Of a stretch of DNA of 64,000 nucleotides, positions 50,054 to 59,810 are shown piece after piece. The stretch lies in assembly GCF_040372045.1 (NCBI RefSeq), contig NZ_BAABWH010000003.1. One strand, 5' to 3'. Within the stretch, counting starts at the first letter, position 1. The number at the start of each line of letters is the position of its first letter. This stretch comes from Thalassolituus sp006212115 (GTDB lineage: Bacteria > Pseudomonadota > Gammaproteobacteria > Pseudomonadales > Oceanobacteraceae). The notes beneath the pieces were generated by a model. The model searched no databases, was not told where the DNA came from, and worked only from the letters and a program-made list of their open reading frames with translations. A program made the translations under genes and the position numbers.

Positions 50054-51829
50054 ATGAGTAACAAAATCAGAACTATGTCGTTCGACGCCATCGTTATTGG
50101 TGGTGGTGGTGCAGGTATGCGTGCTGCACTGCAATTGACTGAGGCCGGTCTGAAGACTGCCTGTGTCACTAAAGTATTCCCTACACGTTCTCACACTGTA
50201 TCTGCCCAGGGCGGTATCACTTGTGCGATCGCGTCAGCTGATCCTAACGATGATTGGCGTTGGCACATGTACGATACCGTTAAAGGTTCCGATTACATCG
50301 GTGACCAGGACGCTATCGAATACATGTGTTCCGTAGGCCCACAAGCTGTATTTGAACTTGAACATATGGGTCTTCCTTTCTCACGTACCGAAGAAGGCCG
50401 TATTTATCAGCGCCCATTCGGTGGTCAGTCAAAAGGTCCTAACGATCCGACTCAGGCCGCTCGTACTTGTGCTGCTGCTGACCGTACTGGTCACGCACTG
50501 CTGCACGCTCTGTATCAGGGCAATCTGAAGGGAGGTACTACCTTCCTGAATGAGTGGTATGCCGTTGACCTCGTTAAAAACGCGGAAGGTCAGGTTGCTG
50601 GTGTTATCGCCATCGACATCGAATCTGGCGAGACTGTATATATCAAAGCCAAAGCAACTGTACTGGCTACTGGTGGTGCGGGTCGCATCTATCAGTCCAC
50701 TACTAATGCCCTGATCAACACTGGTGACGGTGTTGGCATGGCGGTACGTGCTGGCGTTCCTATGCAAGACATGGAAATGTGGCAGTTCCACCCAACGGGT
50801 ATTGCAGGCGCCGGTACGCTGGTAACAGAAGGTTGTCGTGGTGAAGGTGGTTACCTCATCAATAAAGACGGCGAGCGTTTCATGGAGCGTTATGCTCCAA
50901 ACGCGAAAGACCTTGCAGGTCGTGACGTTGTTGCGCGTTCCATGGTTATGGAAATCCTCGAAGGCCGCGGTTGTGGTGAAGAGGGTGACCATGTATTCCT
51001 GAAGCTGGATCACCTTGGCGAAGAGACGCTCAACGCTAAGCTGCCGGGCATCCTGGAGCTGTCCCGTACATTTGCGCACGCTGACCCAGTAAAAGAGCCA
51101 ATTCCAGTTGTTCCTACCTGTCACTACATGATGGGCGGCGTTCCTACCAATATTGGTGGTCAGGCGCTGGCGCAGGACGCTGATGGTAACGACGTTGTCG
51201 TTCAGGGTCTGTACGCAGCGGGTGAGATTGCTTGTGTATCTGTTCACGGTGCAAACCGTCTTGGCGGTAACTCACTGCTCGACCTCGTGGTATTCGGCCG
51301 CGCGGTAGGTCTGCAGGTCGAACAGAATTTCAAAGATGGCTTTGACTTCGTTGATCCGACTGAAGAAGACATCGAGCGTGCGATGGCACGTCTGAACCGT
51401 CTGAATACACAGACTACTGGTGAAAGCGTTGCTTCTGTTCGTGCTGATCTCCAGAAAACCATGCAGCTTTACTTCGGTGTATTCCGTGAAGGTCCAAGCA
51501 TGGAGAAGGGTCTGGAAATGCTCAAAGAGATTGGTGAACGTGTTAAGAACACAGTTCTCGATGACAAGAGCAATGCCTTCAATACCGCGCGTATTGAAGC
51601 ACTGGAGCTGGATAACCTTTACGAAACTGCTTACGCAACTGCGGTTGCAGCAATTGAGCGTAAAGAGTCGCGTGGTGCCCACGCCCGTAACGACTTCACT
51701 GAACGTGATGACGAAAACTGGTTGTGTCACTCGCTGTACTTCCCGGAAACCAAAACGATCGGCAAGCGTGCGGTTAACTTCGCGCCTAAGACCGTTGAGG
51801 CCTTCCCACCTAAAGTCCGTACCTACTAA
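50054..51829 (+). CDS. sdhA: Succinate dehydrogenase flavoprotein subunit
   Basis: A 591-residue catalytic subunit oxidising succinate to fumarate. The FAD motif IGGGGAGMRAALQL is near 15-28, covalent FAD attaches to the His of RSHTVSAQGG near 46-50, and catalytic HPTGIAGAG and the Arg-bearing CRGEGGYLINKDGERFMERY are present. It follows sdhD by 3 bases. Confidence 0.98.
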   Translation: MSNKIRTMSFDAIVIGGGGAGMRAALQLTEAGLKTACVTKVFPTRSHTVSAQGGITCAIASADPNDDWRWHMYDTVKGSDYIGDQDAIEYMCSVGPQAVFELEHMGLPFSRTEEGRIYQRPFGGQSKGPNDPTQAARTCAAADRTGHALLHALYQGNLKGGTTFLNEWYAVDLVKNAEGQVAGVIAIDIESGETVYIKAKATVLATGGAGRIYQSTTNALINTGDGVGMAVRAGVPMQDMEMWQFHPTGIAGAGTLVTEGCRGEGGYLINKDGERFMERYAPNAKDLAGRDVVARSMVMEILEGRGCGEEGDHVFLKLDHLGEETLNAKLPGILELSRTFAHADPVKEPIPVVPTCHYMMGGVPTNIGGQALAQDADGNDVVVQGLYAAGEIACVSVHGANRLGGNSLLDLVVFGRAVGLQVEQNFKDGFDFVDPTEEDIERAMARLNRLNTQTTGESVASVRADLQKTMQLYFGVFREGPSMEKGLEMLKEIGERVKNTVLDDKSNAFNTARIEALELDNLYETAYATAVAAIERKESRGAHARNDFTERDDENWLCHSLYFPETKTIGKRAVNFAPKTVEAFPPKVRTY

Positions 51830-51844
51830 GAGGGGAGTGTTGAT

Positions 51845-52555
51845 ATGTTAGTTAGTGTTTATCGTTACAACCCTGAAAAGGATGAAGCGCCATACATGCA
51901 GGACTACGAAATTACCATTCCTGGTGGTAAAGACGTAATGGTTCTGGATGTGCTGCATCTTTGTAAGGAGCAAGACGTATCTGTTGCTTACCGCCGCTCA
52001 TGCCGTGAAGGTGTGTGTGGTTCTGATGGTATGAACATCAATGGTAAGAACGGTCTGGCGTGCATCACGCCTATCTCGGAAGCGACCAAAGGCAAAATGG
52101 ATAAGCTGGTTCTGCGCCCGCTGCCAGGTATGCCTGTGATTCGTGACCTGGTGATCGATATGTCTCTGTTCTACCAGCAGTACGAGAAGATCAAGCCATA
52201 CCTGCACAATGACACGCCTGCACCGGCCATTGAGCGTCTTCAGTCCCCTGAAGAGCGCGCCAAGCTGGACGGTCTGTACGAGTGTATTCTGTGTGCATGT
52301 TGTTCAACGTCTTGTCCTTCGTTCTGGTGGAACCCGGATAAGTTTGTTGGTCCGGCAGGCCTGCTGCAGGCGTACCGCTTCCTGGCTGACAGTCGCGATA
52401 CTTCAACTGAAGAGCGATTGGCAGGATTGAGCGATCCGTTCTCAGTATTCCGTTGCCGCGGAATCATGAACTGTGTCAATGTATGCCCGAAAGGTTTGAA
52501 TCCTACCCGAGCTATCGGACACATCCGTAACATGCTGCTGTCTCAGCAGGTGTAA
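51845..52555 (+). CDS. sdhB: Succinate dehydrogenase iron-sulfur subunit
   Basis: A 236-residue subunit carrying the [2Fe-2S] cluster cysteines in CREGVCGSDGMNINGKNGLAC (about 55-75), and the [4Fe-4S] and [3Fe-4S] cysteines in CILCACCSTSCP and CRGIMNCVNVCPKG. Passes electrons from SdhA to the quinone site. Fifteen bases after sdhA. Confidence 0.98.
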   Translation: MLVSVYRYNPEKDEAPYMQDYEITIPGGKDVMVLDVLHLCKEQDVSVAYRRSCREGVCGSDGMNINGKNGLACITPISEATKGKMDKLVLRPLPGMPVIRDLVIDMSLFYQQYEKIKPYLHNDTPAPAIERLQSPEERAKLDGLYECILCACCSTSCPSFWWNPDKFVGPAGLLQAYRFLADSRDTSTEERLAGLSDPFSVFRCRGIMNCVNVCPKGLNPTRAIGHIRNMLLSQQV

Positions 52556-52582
52556 CGCTACCACTACCGACTGGTGGTATCA

Positions 52583-52632
52583 GACGTAAGTCGGGCTGGA
52601 CACACAGCCCGCTTGCGTCAACAATTTTTTTC
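52583..52632 (+). terminator. Strong hairpin with T tract after sdhB
   Basis: Arms GACGTAAGTCGGGCTG (52583-52598) and CAGCCCGCTTGCGTC (52605-52619) pair over 15 bases with one bulge and a short loop, followed by AACAATTTTTTT. It can terminate or attenuate between sdhB and sucA. Confidence 0.8.
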
Positions 52633-52823
52633 TCGACGGAACCCAAAAAGTCCCGTTGTTGACTAAGCTAGATTAATGTTGAGGGAACCGGGCATCCCGG
52701 GGTCACCTCAGAGGCCTTGCGATCTATCCGATCGACCCTCTATTTCGCCTTGTGCAAGAGTCGGTGCAAACATCTCTGTAGGTGGCTTTCCCTTGTTTAG
52801 AAATTGACACAGGGTGGTCATAC

Positions 52824-55661
52824 ATGCACGAACTAACAATGGAGCAACTGTGGAGCACCTCGCAGCTCGCGGGTGGTAATGTTGCTTACATCGAGGAGTT
52901 GTTCGAAACCTATCTCCGCGATCCCAATGAAGTGCCAGAAGAGTGGCGCAACTATTTTGATAAGCTCCCACGCGTAGACGAAAACAACACCGTCGATGTT
53001 CCTCATCAGCCCATCCGGGATCAATTTCTACTTATTTCAAAGAATCAGCGCCGTGCAAGGCCTATCGCTTCCGCTCCGGTAAGTTCTGATCACGAACGCA
53101 AACAGATGAAAGTTCTGCAGCTGATCAATGCTTATCGTGGGCGTGGTCACCAGCATGCGAAACTCGACCCTCTGGCGCTGATGGTTCGTGAAACCGTTCC
53201 TGATCTGGATTTACATTTTCACGGGTTGACCCGTTCAGATCTGGATATCGTGTTCCAAACCGGCAATCTGTTTGTTGGTCAGAATGAAGCGACGCTGAAA
53301 GAAATTATTGATGCACTCGAGACAACTTACTGCGGCACGGTTGGCTCTGAGTACATGCATATCGTGAATACCGCTGAGCAGCGTTGGTTCCAGCAACGCC
53401 TTGAAAGCGTTCGTGCGCATCCTAAGTTCGGTGACGAGATCAAAATGCACCTGCTGGAGCGTCTGACGGCGGCTGAAGGTCTGGAAAAATACCTCGGATC
53501 TCGTTATCCGGGTGTTAAGCGCTTCGGCCTTGAAGGTGGCGAATCACTGATTCCACTGATGGACGAACTTATTCAGCGCAGCGGTACCTACGGTGCCAAA
53601 GAAATCGTTATCGGCATGGCGCACCGCGGTCGTCTGAATACGCTGATCAATACCTTGGGCAAAAAGACGTCTGACCTGTTCGACGAATTCGACGGTAAAG
53701 CCGAGTACGTCTCTCATGGTGACGTTAAGTACCACCAAGGCTTCTCATCTAATGTGATGACACCGGGTGGTGAAGTGCACATGGCACTGGCGTTTAACCC
53801 GTCTCACCTCGAAATCGTATCTCCTGTAGTTGAGGGTTCAGTACGAGCTCGTCAGGACCGTCGTCAGGACCCGGTTGGTGAAACCGTGGTACCAGTTAGT
53901 ATCCATGGTGACTCTGCCTTCGCTGGCCAGGGCGTGGTAATGGAAACCTTCCAGATGTCACAGACCCGTGCCTACAAAACTGGTGGCACGATTCACATCG
54001 TGATTAACAACCAGGTCGGCTTTACAACATCCAAGCGTGAAGATACCCGTTCCACGGAATACTGTACTGACGTTGCGAAAATGGTCGAAGCACCAATTCT
54101 GCATGTGAATGGTGATGATCCTGAAGCGGTACTGTTTGTTACTCAGCTCGCTGTTGATTACCGCAATGAGTTCCGTAAAGACGTTGTGATTGATCTGGTG
54201 TGTTACCGCCGTCGCGGTCACAACGAAGCGGACGAGCCATCAGGCACACAGCCGCTGATGTATTCTAAAATCAAGGCGCATCCAACAACCCGTACTCTGT
54301 ACGCTCAGCGCTTGATCGAAGAGGGCGTGTTGACCGAAGAAGTCAGCAAGCAGCTCGAAGAAGAATACCGACTGGCTCTGGACAACGGCTTGCACGTAGT
54401 TAAGTCACTGGTGAAAGAGCCAAACAAAGAATTGTTTGTCGACTGGTCGCCATACCTCGGCCATGAGTGGACTACCAAGGCAGACACGGGTTATGACCTG
54501 AAAGCCTTGCAAGAGCTGGCGACTAATCTTCAGGATGTACCTGAAGGCTTTGCAGTTCAGCGTCAGGTCGGCAAGATCCTGGAAGACCGTCGTAAAATGG
54601 CGGCTGGGGCTCTGCCAATCAACTGGGGCTTTGCTGAAACCATGGCGTACGCGACCTTGCTCGAACAGGGCCACGCGGTGCGTTTGACGGGTCAGGACGT
54701 GGGTCGTGGTACCTTCTCTCACCGTCATGCGGTACTTCATAACCAGAAAGATGCCAGCTTGCATGTGCCATTGCAGCACATCAAAGAAGATCAGCCTAAG
54801 TTCGACATCCATGATTCGCTGCTGTCTGAAGAGGCGGTACTGGCATTCGAATACGGCTATGCCACCACGACACCGGGCACACTGGTGATCTGGGAAGCGC
54901 AGTTTGGTGATTTTGCTAACGGAGCTCAGGTTGTTTTTGACCAGTTTATTTCCTCCGGTGAGCACAAGTGGGGCCGTCTGTGTGGACTGACTATGCTGTT
55001 GCCACACGGTTACGAAGGACAGGGCCCAGAGCACTCTTCGGCGCGTCTTGAACGTTACCTCCAGCTGTGTGCTGAGCACAACGTGCAGATTGTTGTTCCA
55101 TCGACACCGGCTCAGGTATTCCACATGCTGCGTCGTCAATCTATCCGTCCGTTGCGTAAGCCACTGGTCGTGATGTCTCCTAAGTCGCTGTTGCGCCATA
55201 AACTGGCGACCAGCACTCTGGAAGAGCTGGCAGATGGCCGTTTCCGGACGTGTCTGGATGAAATTGACGACATCAATCCGAAAAAAGTCCGCAGAATTTT
55301 GCTATGTTCAGGTAAGGTCTACTACGATTTACTTGAACGTCGTCGTGCCGAAGAAATCGACGACATTGCGATTATTCGGATCGAACAGATTTATCCGTTC
55401 CCACACGTGTACCTGAAGAAACTTCTTGAGCCATACAAAGGCGCTAAAGAAATCTACTGGGTGCAAGAGGAACCGATGAACATGGGCGCCTGGTACAGCA
55501 GCCAGCACCATATGCGCAAAGTAGCGCATGAATTGAATCCTAAATGGCATCTGGAATACGCAGGTCGAGATCACTCTGCTTCTCCAGCTGCTGGCTATAT
55601 GGCGCTCCATCTGGAGCAACAGGAAAACTTAATCCGTGACGCTCTGGACCTCCAGGGCTGA
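52824..55661 (+). CDS. sucA: 2-oxoglutarate dehydrogenase E1 component
   Basis: A 945-residue thiamine-diphosphate enzyme that decarboxylates 2-oxoglutarate and reductively succinylates the E2 lipoyl group. Motifs: EQLWSTSQLAGGN at the start, GMAHRGRLN near 268-276, the TPP-binding GDSAFAGQGVVMET near 360, and GHNEADEPSGTQPLMY near 460. ATG 52824 gives the family start MHELTMEQLW; GGGTGG lies 6 bases upstream. It is separated from sdhB by a hairpin. Confidence 0.98.
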   Translation: MHELTMEQLWSTSQLAGGNVAYIEELFETYLRDPNEVPEEWRNYFDKLPRVDENNTVDVPHQPIRDQFLLISKNQRRARPIASAPVSSDHERKQMKVLQLINAYRGRGHQHAKLDPLALMVRETVPDLDLHFHGLTRSDLDIVFQTGNLFVGQNEATLKEIIDALETTYCGTVGSEYMHIVNTAEQRWFQQRLESVRAHPKFGDEIKMHLLERLTAAEGLEKYLGSRYPGVKRFGLEGGESLIPLMDELIQRSGTYGAKEIVIGMAHRGRLNTLINTLGKKTSDLFDEFDGKAEYVSHGDVKYHQGFSSNVMTPGGEVHMALAFNPSHLEIVSPVVEGSVRARQDRRQDPVGETVVPVSIHGDSAFAGQGVVMETFQMSQTRAYKTGGTIHIVINNQVGFTTSKREDTRSTEYCTDVAKMVEAPILHVNGDDPEAVLFVTQLAVDYRNEFRKDVVIDLVCYRRRGHNEADEPSGTQPLMYSKIKAHPTTRTLYAQRLIEEGVLTEEVSKQLEEEYRLALDNGLHVVKSLVKEPNKELFVDWSPYLGHEWTTKADTGYDLKALQELATNLQDVPEGFAVQRQVGKILEDRRKMAAGALPINWGFAETMAYATLLEQGHAVRLTGQDVGRGTFSHRHAVLHNQKDASLHVPLQHIKEDQPKFDIHDSLLSEEAVLAFEYGYATTTPGTLVIWEAQFGDFANGAQVVFDQFISSGEHKWGRLCGLTMLLPHGYEGQGPEHSSARLERYLQLCAEHNVQIVVPSTPAQVFHMLRRQSIRPLRKPLVVMSPKSLLRHKLATSTLEELADGRFRTCLDEIDDINPKKVRRILLCSGKVYYDLLERRRAEEIDDIAIIRIEQIYPFPHVYLKKLLEPYKGAKEIYWVQEEPMNMGAWYSSQHHMRKVAHELNPKWHLEYAGRDHSASPAAGYMALHLEQQENLIRDALDLQG

Positions 55662-55690
55662 CGTATCGCAGGAACTCTAAGGAAAATCGA

Positions 55691-56929
55691 ATGAGCATCG
55701 AAATTAAGGCACCCACCTTTCCTGAATCTGTTGCCGACGGCACAGTGGCAACCTGGCACAAAAAACCGGGCGAACCTATCCAGCGTGATGAGCTTCTGGT
55801 GGATATTGAAACGGATAAAGTGGTTCTTGAAGTGGTTGCCCCCGCTGATGGCGCTCTGAAAACAGTACACAAAGAAGAAGGTGATGTTGTACTGAGTGAT
55901 GAGGTTCTGGCAATTTTTGAAGAAGGCGCGGTAGACGCAGCAGCACCAGCTGAATCAGCAGGCGCTGAGCCTGCGGCAGAAGAAAGCGCCAACACAGGTG
56001 ACGTTATTATGAGCCCAGCGGCTCGTAAAATGGTCGACGAAAATGGCATTTCGCCTTCTGATATTAAAGCGACAGGCAAAGACGGTCGTGTCACGAAAGA
56101 AGACGTTGTGAACCACCTGAAGGGTGGAGCGTCGGCTGCACCTGCACCAGCTGCAGAGCCAAAAACCGAAGCGCCTAAGGCCGCCGCCCCAGCGAACGCG
56201 GGTTCTGCGCCTATGGTGGCGGAAGGCGATCGCATCGAGAAGCGTGTTCCAATGACACGTCTCCGTGCCACTATTGCTCGTCGCTTAGTCGAGGCGCAAC
56301 AGAACGCCGCCATGCTCACTACCTACAACGAAGTGAACATGGGCCCAGTCATGGAGCTCCGCAAGAAGTACAAAGACAGCTTTGAGAAAGCCCATGGTGT
56401 GAAGCTTGGCTTTATGTCTTTCTTCGTGAAAGCGGCAACAGAAGCTCTGAAACGTTTCCCTGCAGTGAATGCATCGATTGATGGTAACGACATGGTTTAC
56501 CACGGTTATCAGGACATCGGTGTCGCAGTTTCTACTGACCGCGGTCTGGTTGTTCCAGTACTCCGTGACACAGACAGCATGGGGCTGGCAGAGATTGAGA
56601 GCACCATTGGTGATTTCGGTAAGCGTGGCCGCGAAGGCAAACTGGGTATCAATGATATGCAGGGCGGTACCTTTACGATCACAAACGGTGGTATCTTCGG
56701 CTCGCTGATGTCGACTCCGATTCTGAATCCGCCACAAACTGCTATTCTGGGTATGCACAAAATTCAGGAGCGTCCGATGGCCGTGAATGGAGAGGTTGTT
56801 ATTCAGCCTATGATGTACCTGGCACTGTCTTACGATCACCGCATGATCGATGGTAAAGAGGCTGTGCAGTTCCTGGTAACCATTAAAGAGTTGCTCGAAG
56901 ACCCAGCACGCCTGTTGCTGGACATCTGA
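55691..56929 (+). CDS. sucB: 2-oxoglutarate dehydrogenase E2, dihydrolipoyllysine succinyltransferase
   Basis: A 412-residue E2. The lipoyl domain (residues 1-78) has the modified Lys in DIETDKVVLEV; an Ala/Glu/Pro-rich linker follows; the peripheral-subunit-binding domain is near 100-140 (ISPAARKMVDENGISPSDI-like, seen as MSPAARKMVDENG); the catalytic domain ends with SYDHRMIDGKEAVQFL (His, Asp catalytic residues). 29 bases after sucA. Confidence 0.98.
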   Translation: MSIEIKAPTFPESVADGTVATWHKKPGEPIQRDELLVDIETDKVVLEVVAPADGALKTVHKEEGDVVLSDEVLAIFEEGAVDAAAPAESAGAEPAAEESANTGDVIMSPAARKMVDENGISPSDIKATGKDGRVTKEDVVNHLKGGASAAPAPAAEPKTEAPKAAAPANAGSAPMVAEGDRIEKRVPMTRLRATIARRLVEAQQNAAMLTTYNEVNMGPVMELRKKYKDSFEKAHGVKLGFMSFFVKAATEALKRFPAVNASIDGNDMVYHGYQDIGVAVSTDRGLVVPVLRDTDSMGLAEIESTIGDFGKRGREGKLGINDMQGGTFTITNGGIFGSLMSTPILNPPQTAILGMHKIQERPMAVNGEVVIQPMMYLALSYDHRMIDGKEAVQFLVTIKELLEDPARLLLDI

Positions 56930-56957
56930 TAGGGTTACGGAAATTTAAGGATTTAGT

Positions 56958-58400
56958 ATGAGCAAGCAATTTGATGTTGTGGTAATCGGTGGTGGTCCTG
57001 GTGGTTATGTTGCCGCCATCCGTTGCGCCCAACTTGGTCTGAAGACCGCATGTATAGAAAAGTGGGTAAACAAAGAAGATAAGCCTGTACTCGGTGGTAC
57101 TTGCCTGAACGTTGGTTGTATTCCGTCGAAGGCGTTGCTCGACAGCTCGCACAAGTTCGAAGAAGCTCAGGAAAAATTTGAGCTGCACGGTATTTCGACT
57201 GGCAAAGTGTCGATCGACATTGAAAAAATGCTGGCCCGTAAAGAACAGATTGTTAAGAACCTGACTATGGGTGTGGCGACACTGTTCAAAGCGAACGGTG
57301 TTACGTCCTTCGAAGGTATCGGTAAGCTGTTGGCAAACAAGCAGGTCGAATTCACAGATCACAGCGGTAACGTAGAAGTATTCGACGCTGAAAACGTGAT
57401 TATTGCTACTGGTTCTGTCCCTGTAGAAATCCCACCTGCGCCTCTGACTGAAGACGTGATTGTTGACTCGACCGGTGCTCTTGAATTTACCAAAGTTCCG
57501 AAACGCCTCGGTGTTATCGGTGCTGGTGTAATCGGCCTTGAGCTTGGTTCGGTATGGGGTCGTCTCGGTGCCGAAGTAACGGTACTTGAAGCGCAGGACA
57601 ACTTTCTGCACTTAGTCGACCAGACCGTTGCGAAAGAAGCGAAGAAGCTGTTCGGCAAGCAAGGCATGGATATCCGTGTTGGTGCTCGCGTAACGGGTAC
57701 GGATGTGAAGCGTAAGAAAGTTACGGTCACGTATCAGGACTCGGAAGGCGAGAAGTCTGAAGAGTTTGACAAGCTGATCGTAGCGGTTGGCCGTCGCCCT
57801 TATACAGAAGGTCTGTTGTCCGGTGACTGCGGTGTTAATCTTGATGAGCGTGGTTTTATCCACGTTGACGAGACCTGCAAAACCGATGCACCGGGAGTAT
57901 GGGCCATTGGTGATGTGGTGCGTGGTCCTATGCTTGCACACAAAGCATCCGAAGAGGGTGTTATGGTGGCAGAGCGTATCCATGGCCATAAAGCGCAGCT
58001 GAATTACGAGTGCATTCCATCGGTTATTTATACTCATCCGGAAATTGCCTGGGTTGGTAAAACGGAAGACGAGCTCAAATCTGCTGGCGAGAAATACAAT
58101 GTCGGTATGTTCCCATTCGCGGCCAATGGTCGTGCCATGGCGGCGGCTGACACCGACGGTTTTGTTAAAATCATTGCAGACGCAGAGACTGATCGCATTC
58201 TTGGCGCCAGCGTTATCGGCCCGAATGCGGGTGACCTGTGTCAGCAAATCGTTGTCGCGATGGAGTTTGGCTCAAGCGCTGAAGACGTGGGCATGATGGT
58301 GTTTGCACACCCAACCATTTCTGAAGCCGTACATGAGGCAGCGCTTGCAGTGAACAATCAGGCCATTCATAAGGCCAATCGTCGACCAAAATCGAAGTGA
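56958..58400 (+). CDS. lpdA: Dihydrolipoyl dehydrogenase (E3)
   Basis: A 480-residue flavoenzyme reoxidising E2 dihydrolipoyl groups with NAD. FAD motif VIGGGPGGYVAAIRCAQLG near 8-26, redox-active Cys pair in GGTCLNVGCIPSKAL near 47-61, NAD motif GAGVIGLELGSVWGRLG, and the catalytic HPTISEAVHEAAL (His-Glu pair) near the C-terminus. Third gene of sucAB-lpdA, followed by a terminator. Confidence 0.97.
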   Translation: MSKQFDVVVIGGGPGGYVAAIRCAQLGLKTACIEKWVNKEDKPVLGGTCLNVGCIPSKALLDSSHKFEEAQEKFELHGISTGKVSIDIEKMLARKEQIVKNLTMGVATLFKANGVTSFEGIGKLLANKQVEFTDHSGNVEVFDAENVIIATGSVPVEIPPAPLTEDVIVDSTGALEFTKVPKRLGVIGAGVIGLELGSVWGRLGAEVTVLEAQDNFLHLVDQTVAKEAKKLFGKQGMDIRVGARVTGTDVKRKKVTVTYQDSEGEKSEEFDKLIVAVGRRPYTEGLLSGDCGVNLDERGFIHVDETCKTDAPGVWAIGDVVRGPMLAHKASEEGVMVAERIHGHKAQLNYECIPSVIYTHPEIAWVGKTEDELKSAGEKYNVGMFPFAANGRAMAAADTDGFVKIIADAETDRILGASVIGPNAGDLCQQIVVAMEFGSSAEDVGMMVFAHPTISEAVHEAALAVNNQAIHKANRRPKSK

Positions 58401-58440
58401 TTTGATTGTTCTGACTGCATAAACGCAGTGTCTACTACTA

Positions 58441-58467
58441 AAGCCCGGTTTACCGGGCTTTTTTTTT
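58441..58467 (+). terminator. Rho-independent terminator after lpdA
   Basis: AAGCCCGGTTTACCGGGCTT followed by eight or more T. Confidence 0.92.
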
Positions 58468-58643
58468 GTGGCTTTATAACAACCTGTCTAAACTGTAACG
58501 ATGAGAGGGAAATAGCCCGCCATTACATCGTATTAAAAATCGGGACTATCTTTTCCACACCAGTATCTGAAATTCCGGAACTCGAATTATGAAGTTCCGT
58601 CAGACGATATCCGAACCATTAAAAGTAAGAACAGGACGAGGCG

Positions 58644-59810
58644 ATGAACCTACACGAATATCAGGGTAAGCAGCTGTTCGCTCAGTATGGCCTGCCGGTC
58701 TCCAAAGGGGTGGCGGCTAAAACAGCGGAAGAGGCAGTTGAAGCAGCCGATACTATTGGCGGTGACCGTTGGGTTGTAAAGGCGCAGGTACATGCCGGAG
58801 GCCGTGGTAAAGCGGGCGGTGTGAAACTGGTGAGTTCAAAAGAAGAGATTGGTGAATTTGCGAGCCATTGGCTGGGCAAGAATCTCGTTACTTATCAGAC
58901 CGACGAAAATGGTCAGCCTGTTTCTCGTATTCTGGTGGAGTCCTGCACAGACATTGATCAGGAACTTTATCTGGGCGCGGTAGTGGATCGTTCTTCGCGA
59001 CGTGTTGTTTTCATGGCATCGACTGAAGGTGGCGTAGAGATTGAGAAAGTCGCGCATGAAACTCCAGAAAAAATTCTGAAAGCCGAGATTGATCCCTTAG
59101 TAGGCGCGCAGCCTTACCAAGGCCGGGATCTGGCCTTTAAATTGGGTCTTGAAGGAAAACAAGTCGGGCAATTTGTAAAAATCTTCCTCGGCTTGTCGAA
59201 ATTATTCCACGAAAAAGATCTGGCCCTGTTGGAGATTAACCCTCTGGTTGTGACCAACGAAGGTGACCTGCATTGCCTTGATGCGAAAATTAATATTGAT
59301 AGCAATGCCGTGTATCGTCACAAGGATCTGCAGGAAATGCATGATCCTTCTCAAGAAGACGAACGTGAGGCTCACGCTGCTAAGTTCGAGCTTAACTACG
59401 TTGCTCTCGATGGCAATATCGGTTGCATGGTAAACGGTGCTGGCCTTGCGATGGGCACAATGGATATTGTGAAATTGCATGGTGGTAAGCCGGCCAACTT
59501 CCTGGACGTAGGTGGCGGTGCGACGAAAGAGCGTGTCGTTGAGGCGTTTAAAATCATTCTTTCTGACGACAACGTCAGTGCGGTATTGATTAATATCTTC
59601 GGCGGTATCGTCCGCTGCGACATGATCGCAGAAGGTGTGATCGGTGCAGTAAAAGAGGTTGGTGTGAAAGTTCCGGTTGTGGTTCGTCTTGAAGGTAATA
59701 ATGCAGAGCTGGGTTCTAAGGTTCTTGCAGAAAGTGGTTTAAATATTATTGCGGCGACCGGCCTTGCGGACGCAGCGGAACAGTCGGTTAAAGCTGCGGA
59801 GGGCAAATAA
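58644..59810 (+). CDS. sucC: Succinyl-CoA synthetase beta subunit
   Basis: A 388-residue ATP-grasp subunit making ATP or GTP from succinyl-CoA. Signature MNLHEYQGKQLFAQYGLPV at the start, VKAQVHAGGRGKAGGVK near 45-61, and GGIVRCDMIAEGVI near 320-333. It lies 243 bases after lpdA beyond a terminator, so sucCD probably has its own promoter. Its stop overlaps the sucD start (TAATG). Confidence 0.98.
   Translation: MNLHEYQGKQLFAQYGLPVSKGVAAKTAEEAVEAADTIGGDRWVVKAQVHAGGRGKAGGVKLVSSKEEIGEFASHWLGKNLVTYQTDENGQPVSRILVESCTDIDQELYLGAVVDRSSRRVVFMASTEGGVEIEKVAHETPEKILKAEIDPLVGAQPYQGRDLAFKLGLEGKQVGQFVKIFLGLSKLFHEKDLALLEINPLVVTNEGDLHCLDAKINIDSNAVYRHKDLQEMHDPSQEDEREAHAAKFELNYVALDGNIGCMVNGAGLAMGTMDIVKLHGGKPANFLDVGGGATKERVVEAFKIILSDDNVSAVLINIFGGIVRCDMIAEGVIGAVKEVGVKVPVVVRLEGNNAELGSKVLAESGLNIIAATGLADAAEQSVKAAEGK

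Noticed and set aside
50429..51247. 272-codon frame opposite sdhA
   Set aside because: Antisense to a highly conserved gene, with biased composition typical of a complementary strand.
54405..55199. 264-codon frame opposite sucA
   Set aside because: Antisense shadow without start context or known motif.
55540..56319. 259-codon Ala/Ser-rich frame opposite sucA and sucB
   Set aside because: Its composition mirrors the Ala/Pro-rich linker of SucB; a shadow.
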